Shown piece after piece: positions 1 to 5,455 of a DNA stretch of 7,739 nucleotides. Source of the stretch: Chitinivibrionales bacterium (lineage in GTDB: Bacteria > Fibrobacterota > Chitinivibrionia > Chitinivibrionales > WJMI01); assembly GCA_014729595.1 (NCBI GenBank), contig WJJU01000622.1:1-7739 (forward strand). The letters run 5' to 3'. The notes beneath the pieces were generated by a model, which saw nothing but the letters and a program-made list of their open reading frames with translations, made no database searches and was not told where the DNA came from. How positions within the stretch are numbered: position 1 is the first letter of the stretch; each line of letters starts with the position of its first letter. The translations under genes were made by a program, and so were the position numbers.

Positions 1-483
1 ATCGTATTCGGGGGAGTCCGCGGGGGGGGCGGACATTAGGGCCGTCGCGGTGTTTATTAAAGAATAGTTCACATCAAGGTTTCCGCACGCCTCTTCGACG
101 GGGCCATGCTGAATCGCGGCGAAATAGTCATAGCCGGGAAGCACTTGCCGCCAATAGTGAGCACGTCTAAAGTCTTCGTAGAACCAATGAATCGTTTTGA
201 TCCCGTGTTTGCGGAAAATATTCAGAGTGAACAACGAGACCCGACAGAGGGCGAGAACCATCACATGCGTCGCGCGAGCGTCGAAGGTACGGACGGCAAG
301 GTGCTCGTTGGCCCAATCGATTACCATTTGTTCGTCGGGATGCTTGAGCATTTTGCGCATCCCCGGCAGAACGCGACCCATATCGAAAATGGCGTGAGGG
401 ACGTTCAGTGCATCGTAAGCGTCCGCCAAGTGGTCGGCGACGACTCGTGCGGCCCCTTCGGGGGGAATAACGATCATCCACAT
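1..483 (-). CDS. CgeB/DUF3880-like glycosyltransferase-family protein, N-terminal part (runs off left edge)
   Basis: An open frame of 161 codons without a stop begins at ATG 483 and leaves the window at base 1, so the C-terminal part is missing. ATG 477 is an alternative start; only a weak GAAG lies upstream of either. The N-terminus reads MWMIVIPPEG followed by a helix, as in a first Rossmann-type beta strand. Further on are HWFYEDFRR, a W...YDYF segment and a VNYSLINTATAL segment. This pattern (a Trp/Asp-Glu strand, then 'x-YDYF', then a helix and a 'y-l-p-a' strand) resembles the DUF3880 N-terminal domain of CgeB-like proteins, which normally precedes a GT1-type glycosyltransferase domain. 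It lies 7 nt downstream of the kinase-like gene and is surely cotranscribed with it. A run of eight C (coding strand) sits in what would be the interdomain linker. The gene is well supported by its position and protein-like composition. The family call is from memory of the pattern, and the substrate is unknown. Confidence 0.65.
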   Translation of the reverse strand, partial: MWMIVIPPEGAARVVADHLADAYDALNVPHAIFDMGRVLPGMRKMLKHPDEQMVIDWANEHLAVRTFDARATHVMVLALCRVSLFTLNIFRKHGIKTIHWFYEDFRRAHYWRQVLPGYDYFAAIQHGPVEEACGNLDVNYSLINTATALMSAPPADSPEYD

Positions 484-490
484 GTTTGCT

Positions 491-1432
491 TCAGGCAAGA
501 TCTTGATGAGTGGGAAGTGACCCGATTCCGTCGCCGCTGACGCCTTTATAGAGTGCTACGCCGTTGGCCAGTTTGGCGGCCGTGAACGGGTCGTAGCCGC
601 GGGCGATTCCGTGGAGAAAGCCGCCGTTGAATGCGGAGCCGATCAGAGATACATGTTTCACGTCTCCCTCGTATCCTTCATGCGTAAATTCCTCTACTTT
701 GCCGTCGTAACCGACCATGCATCCGCCCGGCCCGGTTTTCACCGCCACGATCGATACGCCTCGGTCCCAAAGGAATCCGATTACATCGAGCGGGCGCTCA
801 TAGCCGAACAGAGCTTTCGATTCGTCCGGTGCCGATGGAAAAATGACGTCGATAAGTGGGAGAACGCTCCACAGGCTCTCTTTGGCGTCGTCGAGAGACC
901 AGCGGTGCAGGCGCAGGTTGGGATCGTAGGCGACCATGATATCACTTATGTGGGCAAAATGAAAAGCTTTGAAAACGGCGTGGCGCGCAGCCTTGGAAAC
1001 GGATTGCAGTTCGCTGGAGGCGTAGACGATTTTCGAATTTTCGATTAGATCGTCGTATATCAGAGTCGGGGTGATCTTGTCCGACGCACTCCCGACATGG
1101 TGATAAAGATATTCGCGCGCCTGCGGATGACGAGTGCTCGTGAAATACATGCCGTTGAAACCGTCGCTGGTTATGGCATTGTCGATATTGATTCCATGAG
1201 AAAGCAGGGAGTCGCGAATCATGCTTTGGAACGGGTCACGCCCGATAGCGGTCACCAGCGATACCGCCGAGCCAAGTCGCGCCGCCGTGGCAGCTACGTA
1301 AATGTCCGCACCACCAACGTCTTTGTCGTATGACTCACAGTACGCCAGTTCTCCGTCGGTACGGAATTCGACGAATGTTTCGCCGAGGACGAGTAGATCG
1401 AAATCGCGAATGGCAACAGGTTTCATATTCAC
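491..1432 (-). CDS. PfkB-family carbohydrate kinase homologue with substituted catalytic motif (possible pseudokinase)
   Basis: This 313-residue protein is full length for the ribokinase/PfkB fold. It shows the N-terminal strand LLVLGETFVEF, the GG motif at 40-41 followed by an ARLG helix (51-54) and AIGRDPF, DPNLR at 170-174, the PSAPDE segment at 199-204 and VKTGPGG at 231-237. The signature near the C-terminus, normally DTTGAGDAFxGG, reads HVSLIGSAFNGG (260-271). Ser266 (TCC, bases 637-635) therefore replaces the catalytic aspartate, and the GAG anion hole is lost. The usual Asn five residues after the first Gly of the GG motif is Tyr45. The frame is intact and the rest of the domain well conserved, so this is not simple decay. 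The GTG start at 1432 overlaps the upstream stop by 3 nt (GTGA). ATG 1426 is an equally possible start, with GAAAG upstream. In active relatives the product phosphorylates a sugar or nucleoside in the cytoplasm. Here a non-kinase or regulatory role is inferred. Confidence 0.85.
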   Translation of the reverse strand: MNMKPVAIRDFDLLVLGETFVEFRTDGELAYCESYDKDVGGADIYVAATAARLGSAVSLVTAIGRDPFQSMIRDSLLSHGINIDNAITSDGFNGMYFTSTRHPQAREYLYHHVGSASDKITPTLIYDDLIENSKIVYASSELQSVSKAARHAVFKAFHFAHISDIMVAYDPNLRLHRWSLDDAKESLWSVLPLIDVIFPSAPDESKALFGYERPLDVIGFLWDRGVSIVAVKTGPGGCMVGYDGKVEEFTHEGYEGDVKHVSLIGSAFNGGFLHGIARGYDPFTAAKLANGVALYKGVSGDGIGSLPTHQDLA

Positions 1433-2391
1433 ACTTTCATTCTTCGGTTCAGCGAAACCGCGGCGAACTGTTCGATTAGCTTCGCAATGTCTTCTCCGCG
1501 TGCCAGAGAGTCAAGCCAGTCCCGCGGTACGCCCTCGAGCCCGTAGGTTAGGCCGGCCAAACCGCCGGCTACGGTTCCGGTCGTATCCGTTTCCAGGCCG
1601 AGGTTAACCGCCTGTAAAAGGATTCCGGCGGTAGTGTCATGATGCAAAAAGCTCCACGTCGCCGCCTCGAGCGTATGCACGACATAGCCGGTTGTCTCAA
1701 TTTCCCGCTCTTCGAGCGAAGTGATTGTGCCCGAAAGTATGCGCAGGTAATGTTTTAGCTCCGGTCCGAAGCGTTTGTCCCGACCATAGTATTGTTGGGC
1801 GTCGCGCACCGCGCTTTGGTAGGCCGCTTCCTTGACGGGTTCTTCCAAAAGACGGCGCACGAGCAGTGCATAGATACCGCATCCCACCATCGCGCGCGGA
1901 TGAGCATGCGTTATCGCGGATACTTCGTGAATATGATTCAGGAAGGTGGAGATTTCTTCATCGGCAAAATAAAGCGCTGCGGGAAGTATGCGCATAAGAG
2001 AGCCGTTTCCGTTGTCGTCTTCGGTTGCCGCGCCGGAGTCGCGCGCGCATCGCTCGCCTCGGTGGATGCTTTCGAGTGCCGTTAACGTAGTAATGCCCGC
2101 ATCGAACACAAAACCCGTAGCGGTCCATTGGCCTTCAAACATCCATGAGCAAAACGTTCGCGCCATGTCTTCGAGATTATACCCCTTGCACAGGCTCTCC
2201 ATTGTGCACAGCACCATCGCGGAATCATCGGACCAGGTACCTCGCGGCTGATCGTAGCGGCCGAAACCGAGCATGTTTTTAACCGAACACAGTGCCAGTT
2301 CCGCACGTGTGCTTGATTCGACCGGTACCCCCAGCGCGTCGCCCAGAACGGCTCCCCACACTGAAGATTTGATTTGTTCCTCTATAGTCAT
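1429..2391 (-). CDS. ADP-ribosylglycohydrolase family protein (DraG/ARH fold)
   Basis: I take ATG 2391 as the start, giving 320 residues (MTIEEQIKSS...). A GGAG lies 4 nt before it, and the family typically begins just ahead of GxxxGDALGxPxE, here at residues 13-25. The frame stays open upstream to 2487, but that part is Arg-rich and unlike the family. Family marks in order are GDALGVPVE, GTWSDDS at 51-57 (metal ligands Asp55 and Asp56), DAGITTLTALESI, NGNGSLMRI, ITHAHPRA and, near the C-terminus, GLETDTTG (265-272). The usual GGDTDTT is changed: Glu267 stands for the first metal-binding Asp, while Asp269 and Thr270 remain. Members are cytosolic binuclear-metal hydrolases that remove ADP-ribose from proteins or small molecules; the substrate here cannot be read. 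It is the first gene of a minus-strand operon and overlaps the kinase-like gene, an arrangement recalling yegU-yegV of E. coli. Confidence 0.93.
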   Translation of the reverse strand: MTIEEQIKSSVWGAVLGDALGVPVESSTRAELALCSVKNMLGFGRYDQPRGTWSDDSAMVLCTMESLCKGYNLEDMARTFCSWMFEGQWTATGFVFDAGITTLTALESIHRGERCARDSGAATEDDNGNGSLMRILPAALYFADEEISTFLNHIHEVSAITHAHPRAMVGCGIYALLVRRLLEEPVKEAAYQSAVRDAQQYYGRDKRFGPELKHYLRILSGTITSLEEREIETTGYVVHTLEAATWSFLHHDTTAGILLQAVNLGLETDTTGTVAGGLAGLTYGLEGVPRDWLDSLARGEDIAKLIEQFAAVSLNRRMKV

Positions 2392-2752
2392 GTGGCTCCG
2401 TAGTCGTTGGCTGTAAACGAACAAGGAAAGATGAGGCCGGCCCCGAGAAGGTACATTAATTAGTCGTTCGCCCAAAAACGACCTCACGACCGTCGTCTCG
2501 TTATGTGTGACTGCGCCGGGGGCAAAGGCGATAGTAATTAAAAAATAATACCGGCTTCATGGTCTAATCACGCCCTTCGCGCCTCGGGGTGTCGGACATG
2601 AGCCGAGTTATCGGTCGCCTGAGTGCGATAAACCAGAAAAACTCCCGGTATTTGTGCGCTAAAAGCCGTTCGGCGCGGGTGAAATATGGTATTTTTGGTG
2701 GAGAGTCAATACTGTACCCGTAAGGGTCGCCCGAAAAGAGTAGGACAAAAGC
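2392..2752. other. Divergent intergenic region between the ADP-ribosylglycohydrolase operon and pdxB
   Basis: No convincing gene lies in these 361 bases. The region must carry the promoters of both flanking transcription units. AT-rich cores occur at about 2535-2552 and 2445-2462 (useful to the minus-strand operon) and at 2680-2713 (useful to pdxB). None has a well-spaced -35/-10 pair that I would call. A short inverted repeat, CTCGG (2583-2587) with CCGAG (2603-2607), encloses a TGTC-G-GACA core and could be an operator or a weak hairpin. Confidence 0.5.
2742..2745 (+). promoter_or_regulatory. Ribosome binding site deciding the GTG start of pdxB
   Basis: AGGA lies 7 nt before GTG 2753. This supports the GTG codon, which gives the family's usual MKIVAD N-terminus. 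There is no in-frame ATG nearby. Confidence 0.75.
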
Positions 2753-3922
2753 GTGAAAATAGTTGCCGATGCAAACATACCGTTGGTTGAGGAAGCATTT
2801 GACGGCTTAGGGGATGTGGTCTGTGTCGATGGGCGCACAATAGATCGCGCGGTAGTTGAAAGTGCCGAAATCTTATTGGTACGCTCGGTCACAAAGGTGA
2901 ATCGGGAACTGTTGGAAGGTACGTCGGTGAAATTTGTCGCCACCGCGACGATAGGTCTCGACCATGTCGATACTGAGTTCCTTAAGGGGAACAATATCGG
3001 TTTTGCCAGCGCTCCGGGTTCCAACGCCAACTCCGTTGCGGAGTATGTCACCTCGGCTATCGTTCATCTGGCGCATGATCGAGAAATCAGGACCGAGCAA
3101 TTGGTCCTGGGCATTATCGGGGTCGGCAACGTTGGTAGTCGTATGCTCAGGATGGGCCAAGCGCTGGGAATGGAGTGCCTTCTCAATGATCCGCCCAAAA
3201 AACGATTAACGGGAAGCGACAGCTTTTTGCCTCTCGAACGGGTACTCGCCGAGGCCGATGTTGTTACCGTCCACGTTCCGCTCAATTCCGCGGGTCGCGA
3301 CGCAACCTATCGGATGGTCGACGAGGCGTTCATCGCCAAAATGAAGGAGGGGGCGATACTAATCAACACCAGCCGCGGCGGCGTGGTTGATGAACGTCAT
3401 CTGCGGGCGCACCATAAGCATTTGGGCGGGATTGTTCTCGATGTTTGGGAGAACGAACCTACGATAAACATGGATACGGTCGCCGTGGCGGATATTGCCA
3501 CTCCCCATATCGCGGGGTATTCCTATGACGGTAAGTTGACGGGCTCACAGATGGTGTATGATGCCGCGTGTGCATTTTTCTTTGCCGAGCCGCGGTGGAG
3601 CATTGAGCCGTACCTTCAGCGCGAACAAGCCAACCGTATCGACTTAAGCCAATCGCCCGATCCCGTGTTTGACGCGATAGCCGGTGCTTATCCGATCTTT
3701 AGAGATACACGTGGAATGAACAATCTCGTCGAACTCGAAAAGGACAAGCGTGCGGAAAGGTTTGACGTCTTACGCAAAGAGTATCCCAAACGTCTTGAGT
3801 TCCGCCATCACCCGCTCGAAGGTGGTGATACTGATCCCCATATTTTGCTAAAGCTTCGGGATCTTGGCTTCCGGGCGCCGGAGCACGAGGTCGCCCAAAA
3901 GAAGAAAAAAAACAAATCGTAA
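2753..3922 (+). CDS. pdxB: Erythronate-4-phosphate dehydrogenase PdxB
   Basis: The enzyme oxidises 4-phospho-D-erythronate to 2-oxo-3-hydroxy-4-phosphobutanoate in the deoxyxylulose-5-phosphate route to pyridoxal phosphate, in the cytoplasm. The 389-residue length is close to the roughly 380 usual for PdxB. PdxB hallmarks are visible: MKIVADANIP at the start, LLVRSVTKVN (41-50), TATIGLDHVD (64-73) and PGSNANSVAEY (88-98). These are followed by the NAD site GxGxxG at 123-128, with LLNDPP (Asp146) after the next strand. The catalytic triad of D-2-hydroxyacid dehydrogenases is complete: Arg208 (TSRGGVVD), Glu235 (LDVWENEP) and His252 (TPHIAGYS). The C-terminal PdxB dimerisation domain is present (FDVLRKEYPKRLEFR, LLKLRDLGFRA), which separates it from SerA and other family members. 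The end is an odd Lys-rich tail (KKKKNKS) encoded by an A-rich stretch. The start is GTG with a good AGGA site. No other B6 gene is in view; it appears monocistronic and is divergent from the minus-strand operon. Confidence 0.95.
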   Translation: MKIVADANIPLVEEAFDGLGDVVCVDGRTIDRAVVESAEILLVRSVTKVNRELLEGTSVKFVATATIGLDHVDTEFLKGNNIGFASAPGSNANSVAEYVTSAIVHLAHDREIRTEQLVLGIIGVGNVGSRMLRMGQALGMECLLNDPPKKRLTGSDSFLPLERVLAEADVVTVHVPLNSAGRDATYRMVDEAFIAKMKEGAILINTSRGGVVDERHLRAHHKHLGGIVLDVWENEPTINMDTVAVADIATPHIAGYSYDGKLTGSQMVYDAACAFFFAEPRWSIEPYLQREQANRIDLSQSPDPVFDAIAGAYPIFRDTRGMNNLVELEKDKRAERFDVLRKEYPKRLEFRHHPLEGGDTDPHILLKLRDLGFRAPEHEVAQKKKKNKS

Positions 3923-4050
3923 GCGTATGGTACCAAAGCTCAACCGGATGGTACACCAGTATTCCGCCGGGTAAAACCTCGCTCGCCGTGACGCCGTCCG
4001 CGAGGCTCTCCGCCTGATTATGCATGAACCTACACGAGGCTCAATCGTAT

Positions 4051-4126
4051 GCTTCATCGAGTATGGCTTTGCGGTGAGGGATGCCGGTATGCGTGATCAC
4101 GCTTCATCGCATGCGGCGCTTTGCGT
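4051..4126. repeat. Imperfect direct repeat of about 25 nt, offset 50 nt, with embedded palindromes
   Basis: GCTTCATCG occurs at 4051-4059 and again at 4101-4109. In each case a GTATGGC/CATGCGGCGC-like stretch and then CTTTGCG follow. Between and across the copies lie the 12-bp palindrome GCGTGATCACGC (4091-4102) and CGCATGCG (4108-4115). The matching is read directly; any function is unknown. Confidence 0.5.
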
Positions 4127-4444
4127 ACCGAGTTCGTGTCCGGGTGATACATTCGGTGACTCCTTCGGCGTGCACAGGTCGTCGCGTGCCGAATGGCCTG
4201 AAAATGGGCGAAAAAGGCCGCCGAGAGGAACGTGCGGCAAACGTGCCTTGCCGGCGACTCCTCTTAGGACGTATTTTCCTGGCTCATCCGCCAACGGAAG
4301 AGTGCGATAAACTTTAGACGGGGCGAAAGTATTCCCTCGGCGCCTTTTGTGGATTGTGGGCATCATACGTTCTCACCGTCCGCAATGGATCAATGCCTTG
4401 CAAGGGATGAGAAAGTACGATCTTTTGATTTACCGCTTTGATTC

Positions 4445-4461
4445 CCAAGCAGCTCGCTTGG
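4445..4461 (+). repeat. Small hairpin (6-bp stem)
   Basis: CCAAGC (4445-4450) pairs with GCTTGG (4456-4461) around a 5-nt loop. It sits just before a larger hairpin in the presumed leader of the HAD-LarA operon. Confidence 0.4.
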
Positions 4462-4467
4462 TACGAT

Positions 4468-4500
4468 ACGGACCTGATATCGGCAACCGTCAGGTACCGT
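4468..4500 (+). promoter_or_regulatory. Strong hairpin upstream of the HAD-LarA operon
   Basis: ACGGACCTGA (4468-4477) pairs with TCAGGT-A-CCGT (4490-4500), giving a 10-bp stem with one bulged A. The loop folds further as CGG-CAA-CCG (4481-4489). It ends 58 nt before the chosen start of the HAD gene. No T-run follows directly (the nearest T-rich stretch is 4519-4526), so a simple terminator is unlikely. A leader structure or operator is possible. Confidence 0.45.
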
Positions 4501-4546
4501 GGGATAGATGAAAATTAATTGTTTTTGGCGGCTCTGATTTTAGAGC

Positions 4547-4552
4547 GGAAGG
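4547..4552 (+). promoter_or_regulatory. Shine-Dalgarno site deciding the HAD gene start
   Basis: GGAAGG abuts ATG 4553 with no spacer but stands 6 nt before ATG 4559. The second ATG is therefore the likely start, shortening the product by two residues. Confidence 0.75.
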
Positions 4553-4558
4553 ATGTGG

Positions 4559-5452
4559 ATGGTGACGGAGAATACGGCTCGGCAACTCGATGAACTCAAG
4601 CCTCACAATGAATTTTTTATCGGCGTAGATTCGGACGGTTGCGCGTTCGACACGATGGAGATCAAGCATAAAGAATGCTTTTGTCCGCAATATATTGGCC
4701 ACTTCGGCTTGCAGGCGGTATCAAAATATGCGCGCGAAACATGGGAATTTGTAAACCTGTATTCCAAGACGCGAGGCCTTAACCGTTTTCTTGCGTTGAT
4801 TCGCTCTCTGGACATGCTGCGGAATCGTGAAGAGGTTGCGGCGCGCGGAATCGAAGTTCCCGCTCTTCGGGCGGTGCGGGAATGGGCGGAGCGGGAAACG
4901 CGACTTGGCAATCCCGCCCTTGAAGCCGAAGTACGAAAGAATCCTGATAAGGATTTAAATTGTGCGTTGGCCTGGACCACCGAAGTCAATGATGATATCC
5001 GTAAGTTGGTGCACGGCATTCCGCCGTTTCCCGGCGTGCGTAAGAGTCTGAAGATGATGCAAGCGAGGTGCGACACCATTGTGGTTTCTCAGACTCCGTG
5101 CGAGGCGCTGAACCGTGAGTGGGCCGAGCATGACATCGATCAATTCGTGCGAATGATCGCAGGGCAGGAAATGGGCTCTAAGGCCGAGCATATCGCGCTG
5201 GCGGCCAAAGGGAAGTACCCTGCCGAGAAAATTATGATGATAGGTGATGCGCCGGGTGATTTGAAAGCGGCGAAAGCCAACGAAGCCCTGTTCTATCCAA
5301 TCGTTCCCGGTGCCGAGGAAGCGTCGTGGAAGCGGTTGCACGAGGAGGCGCTGGAAAACTTTTTTGCCGGTAAATACGCCGGTGAATACGAAAAAATGCT
5401 GATTGATGAGTTTAATGCTTGCCTTCCCGAGAAGGCGCCTTGGGAGAAGTGA
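4559..5452 (+). CDS. HAD-superfamily hydrolase (probable phosphatase)
   Basis: The 297-residue protein carries all four haloacid dehalogenase motifs. Motif I is GVDSDGC (nucleophile Asp24, acid/base Asp26). Motif II is the strand IVVSQTP (Ser177). Motif III is GSKAEH (Lys208). Motif IV is MMIGDAPGD (Asp230 and Asp234, Mg2+ ligands). Between motifs I and II lies an unusually long, mostly helical insert (about residues 30-155), a C1-type cap that should set substrate choice. The DxD motif with the second Asp points to phosphatase activity rather than dehalogenation or mutase chemistry, but the substrate cannot be read. No signal peptide is seen, so it is cytosolic. It is the first gene of a two-gene operon: the next start is 3 nt after its stop, so the two are likely translationally coupled and functionally linked. 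A sugar-phosphate or sugar-acid-phosphate substrate is an inference from the neighbours. Confidence 0.88.
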   Translation: MVTENTARQLDELKPHNEFFIGVDSDGCAFDTMEIKHKECFCPQYIGHFGLQAVSKYARETWEFVNLYSKTRGLNRFLALIRSLDMLRNREEVAARGIEVPALRAVREWAERETRLGNPALEAEVRKNPDKDLNCALAWTTEVNDDIRKLVHGIPPFPGVRKSLKMMQARCDTIVVSQTPCEALNREWAEHDIDQFVRMIAGQEMGSKAEHIALAAKGKYPAEKIMMIGDAPGDLKAAKANEALFYPIVPGAEEASWKRLHEEALENFFAGKYAGEYEKMLIDEFNACLPEKAPWEK

Positions 5453-5455
5453 ATT

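Larger units (their letters stand above)
3923..4546. other. Long gene-free region between pdxB and the HAD-LarA operon
   Basis: Short open frames on both strands (for example 4020-4310, 4081-4317 and 4097-4366) have no recognisable domain, no good ribosome site and an Arg/Ser/Pro-rich shadow-like composition. I therefore see no gene here. Visible structure includes a perfect 12-bp palindrome at 4091-4102, a CGCATGCG palindrome at 4108-4115 and an imperfect direct repeat starting at 4051 and 4101. A 6-bp stem pairs 4235-4240 with 4248-4253, and two hairpins lie at 4445-4500. I do not see a classical stem plus T-run terminator for pdxB. The region could hide a small RNA, a long leader for the downstream operon or a decayed gene. 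Confidence 0.55.

Noticed and set aside
167..481. Minus-strand frame of 104 codons, Arg/Ser-rich
   Set aside because: It is the out-of-frame shadow of the CgeB-like gene, which is read from ATG 483 and open to the window edge.
106..540. Plus-strand open frame of 144 codons
   Set aside because: It lies antisense to the CgeB-like gene, whose frame gives a far more protein-like sequence with a recognisable domain pattern. No ribosome site is visible.
611..1048. Plus-strand open frame antisense to the PfkB-like gene
   Set aside because: No domain is recognisable, and it is fully covered by a well-supported gene on the other strand.
2392..2487. N-terminal extension of the ADP-ribosylglycohydrolase to the upstream start at 2487
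   Set aside because: The extra 32 residues are not family-like, while ATG 2391 has a GGAG site and gives the normal N-terminus.
2680..2713. Possible promoter for pdxB (TATGGT, AATACT)
   Set aside because: No matching -35 element lies at proper spacing.
2753..3922. Calling the dehydrogenase SerA (phosphoglycerate dehydrogenase)
   Set aside because: The N-terminal VRSVTKVN, the DHVD segment and the C-terminal dimerisation domain match PdxB, and no ACT or SerA-type C-terminal domain is present.
4020..4366. Several short overlapping frames on both strands between pdxB and the HAD gene
   Set aside because: Their composition is shadow-like, there is no ribosome site, and no motif is recognisable.
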